The notes beneath the pieces were generated by a model. It was given only the letters and a program-made list of their open reading frames with translations, did not search any database and was not told where the DNA came from. Shown piece after piece: positions 34,464 through 46,055 of a stretch of 52,452 bases of DNA. Made by a program: the position numbers and the translations under genes. The stretch is from Fragilariopsis cylindrus CCMP1102. Taxonomy: Eukaryota > Bacillariophyta > Bacillariophyceae > Bacillariales > Bacillariaceae. The first letter of the stretch is position 1, and every line of letters begins with the position of its first letter. Location: NCBI GenBank assembly GCA_900095095.1, contig FMBT01000130.1:1-52452 (forward strand), in the 5' to 3' direction.

Positions 34464-34952
34464 ATTGCATGTACTATATTTCTTTCTTTCAAAATCGAAT
34501 TTACTTATTTATTTTATGAATTACAAAATATTATTGATTAACAACAACACAGCACCACTGTCACTTGTATGTGCAATAATTTGTTTACTGATTGCCTTTT
34601 CCATCGTTCTTCACCACTTTTGGAGAAGAAATAGGAATTTCTTTCTATACTTTTATCTTATGAATTATTAAATTTATACTTTCCATCGTTCTTTACCACC
34701 TTTGGAGATGAAGCGAGGACTTGTTTCTTTACTTTTTTACCTTATGAATTGTTAAATCTGTACTTTTCCAACGTTCTTTGTTCACCACTTTTGGAGAAGA
34801 AGCGAAGATTTCTTTCTTTACTTTTTATCTTATGAATTATTAAATTTATACTTTTCCGGTACAATAATTTTGTTAGCGTCAATTACAACTTCACTTTTCT
34901 GGGGATTTGTTTAACCACGATCCAATCCCTTCAGAATATGTAACCATCCTCA
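34464..34952. other. Convergent intergenic region with tandem repeat
   Basis: It lies between the 3' ends of the NOL12-like gene (plus) and M14 paralogue 1 (minus). Most of it is a tandem repeat listed separately. No gene is seen. Confidence 0.6.
34596..34850. repeat. Tandem repeat, three copies of ~82-90 bp
   Basis: Copies start at about 34596, 34678 and 34761. Each contains CCATCGTTCTT or a close variant, then CACCACTTTTGGAGAAGAAG-like sequence, a pyrimidine-rich TTTCTTTCTTTAC stretch and CTTATGAATTATTAAATTTA. A degenerate partial copy of the tail lies at about 34480-34530. The copies differ by point changes and small indels, so they are not an exact assembly duplicate. Confidence 0.85.
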
Positions 34953-37429
34953 TTATGCCCATCGGACTGACTCTTGACTTCTAGCCAAATGCAAATCAAC
35001 ATCGTCCAAACTACCATTGTCATCCACATCCATATCCATATCCGATGATTTTATTTCTTGGACATTATAAGTAGTAATAGGCAGTCCACTATTATCGGTC
35101 GGCGTAGTCTTGAACATACCATCGCCATCGCCATCGATTGCTACTTGTCTACTCTTGCGTCGACGACGTGTCCGTCTGGCCAAGATGAAAAAAGTAATAC
35201 AGCTGATGGCAACCAAGAAAAATCCAATTGAGACACCCAAACTAACCCAAACTACATTTTTTGACGAGTCTCCGTTATCGTTGTCAGAATTAAAGATGCT
35301 AATGGGACGGCTAACAGGTTTTGCATATCCATTATCTGGATCGAATCTTTTATACATTTCGATGCCACCGACAAGCTTATCGATATCCTCAACAACGACT
35401 GTCACAGGAATGGAAAACCAGCGCATACGACCTTCCACTTCCTTTCCATCTTTTGTTGTGTATTTATAATTTGGATTAGTCCGCATGTTGGCTAAGTGAC
35501 TTTGTGGAGGAACCGATGGCTAAAATTTGATATCGACAGAGAATGATTTGATGTTAGGAGGAAAGAAAAAAAGAGTATGCAAGACGAAGTTTCTGCCATA
35601 TTTATTTATCATGTAAGTCTCTCTTACCTGATGATATTCCACCGGGGATTCCTTCCAGTTCTGATCGACAGTAGCACCAGCAACCAAGATAAGTCTATCG
35701 CCTACTTCATAGTCCCGTAGGTCTATTTCAGTCCGGAAAACAGGTCCCAATAGACTGGCGGATCTGGTGCCATAATTGTCATCATTACTATTCTTTATAA
35801 TATTCCTGTGGCCACCCATAGAGTTAGTGTCTATGAGAGTTACTGAATTGTGCCTAGAATTCAAGATACTGAATGGCTTTGTAACTGAGTCCATAGGAGA
35901 TGGATTTGGACCAGTTTTCGAGAAAAATCCTTTACCATTTGTTCTATGGGTAGGATATTTTTTGAAAGACTCTTCAATTTTTCCAAAACTGTCGTAGAGA
36001 TTATCTTCAGAACAAGCTGACGAATCGTCGGGGATATCTTCTTCCCTGACACCCATAGATCAGTATCTCCTATGTTCAAACCACCTCCAACAGTCCATTC
36101 AACAATGACGGTTTTAAGCGAATGGGGAACGGCCACTATTCGACTTTTATCACAAATATTTTCAGGGTTTCGTGTTAAAGGTACTATATCCTCAGAAATA
36201 GAAACACTATTTATGCCAAATATTGATACATATGGTTCGACGAGATCTGCCGATACAAGTGCAAGTCGCATGTTTCGTGCAATATCAAGGTTATCCACAT
36301 CATCCTTTGCGTGAAAAACATCTCGCATACTTCCAAGATCTTCCATCGTGACATCACTCGATACCGTCAATGAGACTGCTCGATTAGATTTTGCAGTATA
36401 CTTTGTCTTACTAGAGTCGTACCCTCCAAAGCTTTCTGGATTACACTGCTTAGTGCGAGGATTTTCCCATGATGCAGCATAAGCCCAGTCCTGGAAGGCC
36501 ATTTTGGGATCTGTGTTTTGAAAATACAAATCCAAAATTTTGCTGTTGCTAGGGGCAAATGGGTATACTTCCTCACCACCAACGGTTCTACTAAGGGATT
36601 CTGCGATGTCATGTAAAGTCACATGGTCTGGAGCCGAATATAGTTGAGAACCCCAGCTATAACTGATTTTATTTTCTTCTCCCTCCGTAAACGAAAGAGC
36701 AATCTGGAAAACATGGTCACGAAAGATCTCATTCATAGTTCTAGCAGTAATTGTTCTCATACAAGATTGTGATTCGTCGTTATTGTATGGGAAGTCCTCC
36801 AGTGGATCAACGGTCCCTTCTAAATGCGTCTGCCGATACTGTCCAAGAGCATTAGGATTCGGTACAACGACAATCTTTCGTGTTACAACCAACCGAGCAA
36901 GCCATTGACGATAAGCATCATCAATTCCTTGTGATCTGAGCTCTGATCGACATGATTGAGCTTCAATTATTTCTTGCTGCCAATTCTTTGCTTCCAGATT
37001 AGGTTTCGCCTCACACGCCGCCGCATTCAGCAATATAGATGCTGCTTCCATCACTACAGAAGGACCGAACTGCTGATCTCCGTGCATACTTCCCGTCCAT
37101 AGAATCTCGGGTAGGGAGGCAGCAGAATTGGAACCTATTGGGTGGGCGACATAATCCTGGATCGTAAAGAAATGATTCAAACAACCAGAATGATGCACAT
37201 CGTATGGGCAGTCTTCACTCGTTCCAGCTTGGTCCAATCCATATTCCTGTTGAGATGTTGAGACTTTTACAAGATTAGGGTATTGTTTTTTCCAAGCAGA
37301 TAACGTCTCAACAATTTCGTTCGGTTCCCATAGATGAAAAGAATCTATTGCAGAAGTTGATGATGCAACGAAGTAGACAAGTGAAAGAAAGGAAGGTATA
37401 ATAATACGTCTAGCCATGATGATGTACAT
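34953..37429 (-). CDS. M14 carboxypeptidase-like pseudoenzyme, membrane-anchored
   Basis: Exons 35628-37429 and 34953-35519 (108-nt intron); about 789 residues. The signal peptide lies in the first 28 residues (PSFLSLVYFVASSTSA). Met5 could also be the start. The M14-like domain follows, then a beta-rich domain, a TM helix (VVWVSLGVSIGFFLVAISCI) and a basic/acidic cytosolic tail. It is a paralogue of the gene at 40876-43776, but active-site residues are changed. The zinc motif reads HGDQ (116-119) instead of HGDE. The DPNRDFP motif reads DPLEDFP. The third zinc His is Thr (248). The catalytic Glu position is Val (356). The protein is therefore unlikely to be a metallopeptidase and may bind peptides. 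One frame break at about 36045-36050 is cured by one added base (G run); the second-frame part continues through GPVFRTEIDLRDYEVGDRLI. Confidence 0.88.
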
Positions 37430-37787
37430 GTGCTTTATCTTCTAGTTGGCTTGTAATGAACGAAGAATTGTAATCGACTACGAGAATTTGTTTATTTATA
37501 TTCTATTATTTGTTGGCATCATACTTGTGAGCGAGGATAATTGTGTTTTGATCATAAGCAATTAGCGATCAAGCGATACAGTCGTACATGCAAGAGGTTA
37601 ATTTGGGGAGGTGGAGTGCTTGGTTAATTAAAAAGGAGGGAGGTGTTTAAAACCCTAACCTTAATAATCCGAGACTAACACTCGTGACCGAAACAACAGG
37701 ATTGTTCGATGACGATCGAGTTTTTCTCATAAAAAGATACGATCAATCAACAACAACAACAACAACAATAACAACTTCACTGCTTCG
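37430..37787. promoter_or_regulatory. Divergent promoter region with telo-box-like motif
   Basis: A 358-bp gap between divergently transcribed genes. It contains AAACCCTAA at 37650-37658, identical to the plant telo-box, about 130 bp upstream of the kinase-phosphatase start, and a CAACAACAA tract at about 37747-37770 just before the ATG. Regulatory meaning is inferred only. Confidence 0.4.
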
Positions 37788-40576
37788 ATGCTAGTAACTA
37801 GATGGATAAATGACATCTGTAACAGACCAAGGGATTCAATGATGGTGGCGATATTTGCTTTGGGTTGGCTGTTGCTCACGCAATTCCCTACTGCTGAATC
37901 TTTTATATTGCCGAAAACAACATATCCGCCGCCTCCGACTGATACTATTTCTCACCTACAAAGAAGACGACAAACACTGCGAATTCGTACTGAGCTCTTT
38001 GCGGTAGAACAAAAGGACCATATATCAACAGAAAACGTATCAAACAAAGAAGCAAAAGAAAGTTTCGTAGCAGCAAAAGATGACCTTTCTATAGGGAAGA
38101 ACATTGGATCTGGATCTTATGGTACGGTCCATTTACTTCAGTCTACAACAAAACAATCTACAAGTAATTTTGTCGGCAAACGTCCATGGCGATACGAAGA
38201 ATTATTGCTTAGAAAGCGGGAGAAGGCGCCGGCGGAGGAGGAAAACGTCGACGTTGTAGCAATGAAAGAACGTGCGGAACGTTGTATGTACTACTGGAGG
38301 GTTGAACAGCACTGCTTTACAAAGTTAGAACCCCATCCACAATTGCCACTCTTTCTGGGAACATCAACTACTAAAAAGATAAGGAAAATGATGGTAACGA
38401 ATGGATGATGTTTGGATTTGTGGGAGAAATCCAACAAGAACCATCCGGAGATGATACAATGATAGAAACTCCAGTTCCTGCACCTACTATGCAAGATCTG
38501 ATGAAATTGGACATCAAAGAATCAACCCTCGCTAAGCACGAATTACGAAATATCGCTAAAGCATTAGGTACAGCATCATACGAGGAGACCTTAGACACGA
38601 TCTTACCATCTTTATTGGTCGTTTTACAACATGTCCATAAGAATAAAATTGTCCACAGAGACATTAAGCCTGCAAATCTATTGGTACATGATAATAACCT
38701 ATTATTAATGGATTTTGGTAGTGCCGCAGATCTAGAACCATCCTCGTCGTCATTGACACGTGGTAGTGGATTAATGAGTTCCCTCTTATCCTCAAAAAAA
38801 CAGCGTGTGGGTCTCGAAAGTGGGAATCGCGTCGCTGTATCACCCGTTTATACGGCACCGGAAATTTTCATCGATATAAATGATGCACCGACTTCATTCG
38901 ATATCTTTTCGTCTGGACTTATTTTCTGTCAGCTTTTATTTGGTTATCTAGAGGACCGAGTCGATGCGGGATTTCGACAGCAACTCGTAGATGATGCCGA
39001 TTGCGATCTGAATTTATGGCTAAACAACTTATTATCATCGAAGTTACGTCCTGCAGGACTCGGCCAAGCCCTTGATTATTTAGTAGAACGACCTGGACTT
39101 TGGGATTTGTTAGCAGAGATGCTCTCAAAGGAACCAAGGAAGCGTCCGAGTGCCCGAAAGGCATTGCAGCGATGGCAGGATATACAATCTTATCGGGATG
39201 GAGAAAATGACGAGAATGAGAACATCAACGCTAACAATGACCATTCTTATTTCTCTCTTGTGGTCGAGGCATTAGAAACATGCGAAATTCCTTCCATCAG
39301 TCGCCCGCTGCATTTTGTTGCGACTTTTTCGAGAGCGAGGTCACTTGGACTAGTTTTATCAGAAAAAGACGAAGAAGCAGATGATAGCGATAGCGATAAC
39401 GATAACGATAACGAAGAAAATCAGTTTCTATGGAAGGCAGCTACCAAAGATTCCTTCCCAGGAGAAGTGTTTGTCAAGGATATCGTGACTGACGGTCAGG
39501 CAGATGAGCTTGGTATCTTTGAGATAGGCGACCGATTATCTGGTATTGGAGAGCTTCCCTTCATTGATGGAGGATTCGAAAAGGCAGTTGGAATGTTACA
39601 GGATCAACCGAAGGCAACCAAGAATGTTCGACTACATTTCGATCGGACATCAGTCCGCTTCAATGAGGCTATAGACATGAAACCCCCTCAAGCTAGTATC
39701 CAAATAGCCGACCGTGGAGCCTGGTCTTCGAAGGGTCGGAGGAAAGCACAAGAGGATACCTTCATCTTACACGAGATTCATGATGCAACTGATCGATCTG
39801 TATTGGTGGGTGGGGTTATGGATGGCCATGGTGGAACGAGTGCATCCCAAGTTGTATCAGAAGTCCTTCCAAGTTTGCTTTCTAATCAGCTTGTGATTAA
39901 AGATAGATCGCGATCGGTCTGTGATGCGCTAGAAGACTCTTGGATTTATATCTGCAAAACTTACCAGCAAAATTGCCTGGACGATGGAGAATGCATTGCG
40001 GACTATGATGCTATGGAAGGGATTCTCCAAGCCGACACGGGCAGCAAAGATCTGAAGGCCGGAACGACTTGCTCTCTGATGGCTTTAGACGAAACCTCAA
40101 GTGAGTTGACTTTGTTAAACTGTGGAGATTCGCGGAGTCTTGTTGTTAGAGAGGACGGTAAGGTGAAGTTTGCTACACTAGATCATACGCCACAATCTGA
40201 AGAAGAGCGATTATTACAGGGTATACAACAAGGCCTTGACTACTCGTTACCGAAATGTCGATTATCTCGCTGGTCACTCAAAGTAGGTGATTATGAATAC
40301 GCAGTGGGCAGATCACTCGAGGGCGTCTTTGCGACTTCCAAGGGGATTGTTAGTGATCCAGACTTATCAACTTTGACAGTCCAAGCTGGTGAACTTTTGG
40401 TGAGCGCCACGGATGGCTTATGGAATGTCATGGATTCCAACGAGGTTGCAATGCATCTATACAAGATGCGAACAAAAAATGGAATGTCAGCCCATGATGC
40501 TGCTAGTACACTTTGTTCAATGGCTATACGGAAAGGATCCTCAGACAATGTCAGTGCCGTTGTAGTATATTTGTAG
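37788..40576 (+). CDS. Kinase-PDZ-PP2C fusion protein, predicted plastid
   Basis: One single-exon gene of about 929 residues joining opposing enzymes. A signal peptide (hydrophobic VAIFALGWLLL) ends in AES-F at 36-39, followed by a Pro-rich, basic transit-like segment, as in diatom plastid preproteins. The Ser/Thr kinase domain (about 100-480) has G-loop GSGSYG (107-112), AMK with the ATP-binding Lys, HRDIKPANLL, MDFGSAADL and SPVYTAPEIF. A PDZ domain (about 510-605) has VFVKDIVTDGQADELGIFEI then GDRLSGIGELPF. The PP2C domain (about 625-929) has RRKAQEDTF, GGVMDGHGG, GTTCSLMALDE, LLNCGDSRS, ATDGLWNVMDS and GSSDNVSAV, all metal-binding positions present. A single -1 break at 38373-38377 (A5 run) splits the kinase domain between lobes; one added A gives 930 codons and reads through EWMMFGFVGE. 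Both enzymes look active. The substrate is unknown. Confidence 0.9.
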
Positions 40577-40875
40577 GGCTAAACTCCTTACGTGTAGCGA
40601 ACATTGTAGTAAAAATATAAAGATGACTATACTAAAAATATTGGTCTAGTAGCACATGAGTACAATTTTTGATGTAATCCGTGGCTAAACTAGGATCTAA
40701 TATTTATTCATATCTGACATTTCAAGCATTATTGCATATATACGATTGGATCAAATTAATCTACACGATGAAAATCTGATCCTACGGTTCTATATTGGAA
40801 CACATTTAGAAAAATCAAGATATATTAAGTAAATAGAGGTACAATTGACAAAAAGAAATACAGAAAATAGTTTGA
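40577..40875. other. Convergent intergenic region
   Basis: About 300 bp between the 3' ends of the kinase-phosphatase gene (plus) and M14 paralogue 2 (minus). A/T-rich, no gene is seen. Confidence 0.5.
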
Positions 40876-43776
40876 CTAATTGATACTGGGAATTTCTATG
40901 CCATCGTAACTTTCATCGTCACCATATTCGTCATTAGTTCGGTCAGAGTACGGTTCAGGATCAAAAGAAAGATCGTCCAGGCTGGCATCGTAGCTATCTC
41001 CTTGTTTGAGTTTAATTCCAGAATGACGGCAACAAAAGCACCTTATACAACAAATTGAAAATGCCACAAATAGTAAAATTCCAACTAGATACTGCCACAA
41101 GGCTACCGGAAACCACAATTGATCTTTTTGTGCAACCTTCGAAGGTTTGACTCCACCATCTTTTTGCGCAGGCTGTGATGGTTTGACTCCACCCTTGTTG
41201 ATACTACTTTCACTAAATCTTGGATACAACTCAATGGTATTTACAGAATGTTCGTTCCGTGTCCCAACATTATCGTCAAAGTCGCCGATTACAACAGTAA
41301 CTGGAACCGAGAACCAGTCTATTCTGCCTCGAATGTGTTTACCGTTACTCTCGTGGTGATAATTTGGATCGGTACGGGCGTTGACAATGTGACTTTGAGG
41401 AGGCACATTAGGAAGTATGTTGGGCGGTTGGTTCTTCCAAGATTGGTCAACCCTTGCGGATGCCATCACCATAATCTTATCTCCTTCCTTCATGTTTCCT
41501 AGGGGAATGCTCGTGCGGAAAATGGGTCCATTGGTCATTTTAATACCAGTTACGCTTTCTTCCGGACGTGGATAAGAACCTTGTACCGAGAAGAAACCAG
41601 TTCCGTTCGTTGCTCCTCCTACTCTTTGCAATTTGTCGGTACTCGAGGGTTGCATCCAACATCCTACCTCTCCGGCCACATCGTCCCACTTCGCATACCA
41701 AAGCTCTGTAGAATCAATCGTCATTGCACCTCCTACCGACCATTCAATATCTACCATTTTTGCATTTTTGGCGACCATAACCGCTTTGGTGTCCAAACAG
41801 CTATTCGATTTCCTTTCTGTCATTGAAACTATATCATCAGTCAATGCCAGCTTGTTGACACCCACGACAGTCACGTAGGGCTCAACCATGTCAGCTGCTA
41901 ATAATGCTAAACGAATATTACGAGAAACGTGTCCATTGCCTTTAGTATCACGACTCAAAATGTCCGCGGAGTTACCAAGATCGCTCTTTGGTTCCTTACT
42001 ATTACTAGTTTCTACTAGTACGTTGAAGACTCGTAAGGTGGAATTATTGTATATAGTCTTTTCTTTGGGATAACCTCCAAACTGCGTGGGTGTGCAGGGA
42101 GTAACTTTATCTGGAGTCCATGAGCCAGCGTAAGCCCCTGTGTATTCAATTTAAGAAAATTATTATAGGAGTACGATACACCCAATTTTGGAATGAAATG
42201 AAATGAAATGAAATGAAATGAAATGAAATGAAATGAAATGAAATAAAATGAAATAAAATACAAGATAAATCAAATGAGACAAAAATTGCTACTGCAAATT
42301 TGCTTATTGAATAGACTGGCAGTGAAAGTTTTAGAAAAATGACAGAGAGACAATCAGTTACAGATAGTATTGTGTATGCAACTTACAATCTTCCATACCA
42401 CCTCTAACGAAGTATACTTCGTCATTCATGGTCCCGTATTCGTATGGTTTACTATTACTCCAACCAGCTCCATAACGGCTGTACGCACCACCGATAGCTG
42501 CCTGTGCTTCATCGTCAGGAGAAAGATGATCTAACCATGAGGGGGAACCCCATTCGTACGCAACAACTTCCATACCAGCATGGAATGTTAGTGCTAACTG
42601 GAACATATGTTCTCTGTAGATTTCGTTCGCAGTTCGTCCAGCGATCGTTTGCATACATTTACTAGAATCGGTTAAATCATATGGAAAATCTCGATTAGGA
42701 TCAATCGTACCTTCCGTACGTTTATTCCGATAATATCCGAGAGCTGCAAAGAAGAAGAAAAAAAAAGCAGGGGTGATTAAGTACAAGCAAAAATTGAGTC
42801 TTCGTAACGTCTTAGATAAGTTATGTATACAACTCTCCCAGATCTAGATATCAGATTACATAGTAATAACATTGGTTACGCATGAAATTATTTGGGATGG
42901 GAAGTTCTTGTGACTAACAAAAAGAAGAATATAAAAAAGAAAGGGTCAAATCTTACCGTTCGTGGTAGGAGCGACAACGATACGTCGGGTAGTAACCAAC
43001 CTCGCTAACCATTTACGATGAACGTCGTCGATTCCTTTGTTTTTAAGTGTTTGTCGACATTTTTTTGCTTCCTTTAATTCCAAATCTAAAGAAGATGCCG
43101 ATAATGATAATGATGATCGACGTGGTAATCCTTCACAATGTGCCGACTCCAATAATAATGATGTTGCCTCCATAACACTTGTCGGTCCGACACGTTCATC
43201 ACCATGAAGGCAACCACTCAAAAAAACTTCAGGTAGGTAGGAAGAAGTAATACTATCTATTGGATGTGCAGTATAATCTTGTAGTGTAAAGAAATAATTA
43301 GGACAACCATCAGATTCTGTATAGAATGGACAATCTTCTTTATTTCCTGCTGCTGGTAACCCATATGCTTCCTGAGCAGTTGTAACTTGAATCAAATGTG
43401 GATACTTCTTCTGCCATTCATCTAATATTTCAGAAATCTTTGATGACTTCCAGAGTTCGTATTCTATCACGTTGTTATTGTCTTGTTGTTCTTCTTCCGC
43501 TAGATTACGTGGTTGTTGTTGTTGTTGCTGCTGTTGTTTGTCAATTATTTCTGGTTCATTATTATTATTAATATTATTATTATTACTATGCGATTGTTGA
43601 TTGTTTCGTAACTGATGATTCATGATAGGATCAGTTGATTCGGTCACAGTGGAAGAAGAAGATCCACCAACATCGTCGATAAGTAGCAATGAAAATAATA
43701 ATAATAGTAGTACATATCCGGCGGGGAAAACAGTCCTTCGCAAAAGATAATCGAGACGGTAGCAATCCTTTAACAT
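40876..43776 (-). CDS. M14 zinc carboxypeptidase, membrane-anchored
   Basis: Exons 42957-43776, 42387-42743 and 40876-42137; introns 213 and 249 nt; 812 residues, frame continuous. An N-terminal hydrophobic segment (YVLLLLLFSLLLIDD) is a signal peptide or anchor, followed by an Asn/Gln-rich linker with a Q8 run. Peptidase motifs are complete: HGDER with zinc ligands His191 and Glu194, APTTNALGYYRN, TIDPNRDFPYD with the substrate-binding Arg, FHAG with zinc ligand His328, and VLVETSNS with the catalytic Glu435. It most resembles the CPN/CPE-type (M14B) carboxypeptidases that remove C-terminal residues. A beta-rich domain follows, then a TM helix (YLVGILLFVAFSICCI) with Cys-rich flanks and an acidic tail. 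It is predicted to be an extracellular or lumenal type I membrane enzyme. It is a paralogue of the gene at 34953-37429. C-terminal specificity cannot be told from sequence. Confidence 0.92.
42187..42257. repeat. (AAATG)n pentanucleotide repeat in M14 intron
   Basis: About a dozen AAATG units with a few AAATA variants, inside the second intron (42138-42386) of M14 paralogue 2. Likely length-polymorphic. Confidence 0.92.
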
Positions 43777-44320
43777 TATTACAGCAGCGGATAGTAATAA
43801 ACTCTAGCTAGCTAGATATGAGCAACTCAAGTCACAGTACACAATTTGTTAACGTGGTAGTATCTTGCATACCAATACCGTAGTACAGATTTTTATATGT
43901 TGTGAATTTTGTTGTTGTAAAATAAAACAGAGTATGAAATAATGCCTCCAGTATAAATCTCAAATTGAAAATCCAAGGAAGAGCGAAACAGCAGGCCGGC
44001 CCTTCTAGGATTTTACATGATTTAGTTCTTTAAAAGTGTAGACTGATTTGAAGATGGCCTAAGAAATCCTAAAGTAAAGGATAGCTATTTGCTAGTTAAT
44101 CACAGGACCCTTCAGCAGCGCAAGAATATCTAAACAGAATGCTTTTACACGCGGCGATATGAAAATTGAACATCAACGACACAAATCAACGAAGAATCAT
44201 CAGCAACACATCACAAATCTAACGTTCTTTTTTAACCTTGAAGGAAACTTTTAAACTTGTACTCGGACGAGCATCATAATAAAACATATACCATCATACA
44301 AAACAAAACAAAAATCAATC
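43777..44320. other. Divergent intergenic region
   Basis: About 540 bp between M14 paralogue 2 (minus) and the TPR protein (plus). No gene or clear motif is seen. Confidence 0.5.
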
Positions 44321-45523
44321 ATGATGATTGGTTACAATTGCTCGTTCTTCGTTCTATTGATATTATTATCACTGACTTTCTTTGATATTATAATAACTGA
44401 AATTGTCGCTTTCGTTCCATCGACGTCGTTATCGTCGTCGCCAGCGTCGTTATCGTTATCGTTATCAGCAAGAAGAAGACCAAAATCAAAAATAACAACG
44501 AGATCATGCTGTTTTATTATACCTGTTCACAATCGAATAACAGCCACAGCAAGTACGAAGACGACAACGATATTGTACGGTGTCACTGGTGGTGAAGATG
44601 CAACAAACAAGAATAGTAATAATAATGATGACGATGACGACGACGACAGCACCGGAGACGGAAATCGTCAGTCGTCGCTTGAGAATGTTGAAAACACTCG
44701 TCAACGACTTGAGAACTTACTAAATATTGAAACCGATAATGATATCATCGAATCTAATGATGATGGTAAAAGTACGACGATGACGTTTTCGTTTTCAGAA
44801 CTACTTTCTGCTTATAGTAATGATGGTATTGATTTTTCATTATCTGCCTTACCAAAACCACCACCTCTTTCTACCATTGAACGTGATCGTAGAAATGTTG
44901 AAATCAAATTATTAAAATCATTAGATGTTGGTGATGACGGATTAGCATTTTTATGGGACCATTGGTATTCTGAACGTGGTATAAAAGCAAAATCACTTTT
45001 AAAAGAAACTGATAATATGTTTACTGATCCAACATCATGGGTACAATGTGAACAAAATTTAATTCAATTAATTGATGAATATGGGATATATTTTGTTGAA
45101 CCTGTAAATCGTCTTGCAACCCTTTACTACTTACAAGGGAAACTACCTGTATCATACAAATTATGTCAATTAATATTATCTATTAAACCATATCATATAG
45201 GTGCCTTATCAGGTATCGTTCAAGTATGCGTAAATTTACAAGATCCGATTGAAGCCATTGAATGGGCAAAAAAGAGATTGCCGAGTTTGGGAGCGGTAGA
45301 CCAACAACAACAAGAACTCGAAAGTCCTAGACGTATCGAATGGGTTGAATGGGCAGTTGTTACTGCAAAAGAGCAACTAGATGAAGCAGAACAAAGGACT
45401 CAAGATTTCTTTGAAAAACCGGATACCAATTACGACAATCGCAATAACAGCAACAACAACGACGGCAGCAATAACAACGATAATAGTACCAACAATAATG
45501 AGACGTTGGATGCCTGGCAATAA
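44321..45523 (+). CDS. TPR-type protein, predicted plastid-targeted
   Basis: A single-exon gene of 400 residues. The N-terminus is a signal peptide (SFFVLLILLSLTFFDIIITE) followed by IVAFVP, the AxA-F type cleavage motif of diatom plastid import, then a Ser/Lys/Thr-rich transit-like segment. An acidic linker (NNDDDDDDDS) precedes a helical domain. In it, WVQCEQNLIQLIDEYGIYFV, AVNRLATLYYLQGKLPVSYK-like and QLILSIKPYHIGALSGIVQV pairs, ending in DPIEAIEWAKKRL, look like two or three TPR-type helical repeats. The tail is Asn-rich low complexity. TPRs usually scaffold protein complexes, in plastids often photosystem assembly; I do not recognise an exact family. The frame is continuous. Confidence 0.78.
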   Translation: MMIGYNCSFFVLLILLSLTFFDIIITEIVAFVPSTSLSSSPASLSLSLSARRRPKSKITTRSCCFIIPVHNRITATASTKTTTILYGVTGGEDATNKNSNNNDDDDDDDSTGDGNRQSSLENVENTRQRLENLLNIETDNDIIESNDDGKSTTMTFSFSELLSAYSNDGIDFSLSALPKPPPLSTIERDRRNVEIKLLKSLDVGDDGLAFLWDHWYSERGIKAKSLLKETDNMFTDPTSWVQCEQNLIQLIDEYGIYFVEPVNRLATLYYLQGKLPVSYKLCQLILSIKPYHIGALSGIVQVCVNLQDPIEAIEWAKKRLPSLGAVDQQQQELESPRRIEWVEWAVVTAKEQLDEAEQRTQDFFEKPDTNYDNRNNSNNNDGSNNNDNSTNNNETLDAWQ

Positions 45524-46024
45524 TCGTTACAGTTTTTTCTTCTTCTTCTTTGCAAGAATTTAATTTGTATCTGCTGTAACAGTATAATTAATCAATAACG
45601 AACATGCTTTATTGATTATAACATGTATTATTCTATAATAGTTCTAAAAGTTAGATGTTATACACACTATCTTTCTTTAGTTATTTCACACTCACCATTT
45701 TTTCTTGGAAGGGTTATTTTTTATCAGAAATAAAAAATCATTTCTGTCTCCTCTCCCTTGACTAAAGTAACACCCAAAGCTTGTCTCTCTATCACTCACT
45801 CAAACTGGCCCAAGTTCTCTTAGAGCAGAAGCCAATATAACACTGCCAGTATGTTAAGATGTCTGGGAGATAAAATACACAGATTATAATATTATATACA
45901 TAATGTATTACATTTTACATACAGAACACATTATCTCACATCACATACAATGAAAAACGTCATAGACAAATTGTGTCAGCAAATCTTAAATAGACGCATA
46001 CATCTTTATCTGTATACATACATA

Positions 46025-46055
<31 letters not shown>

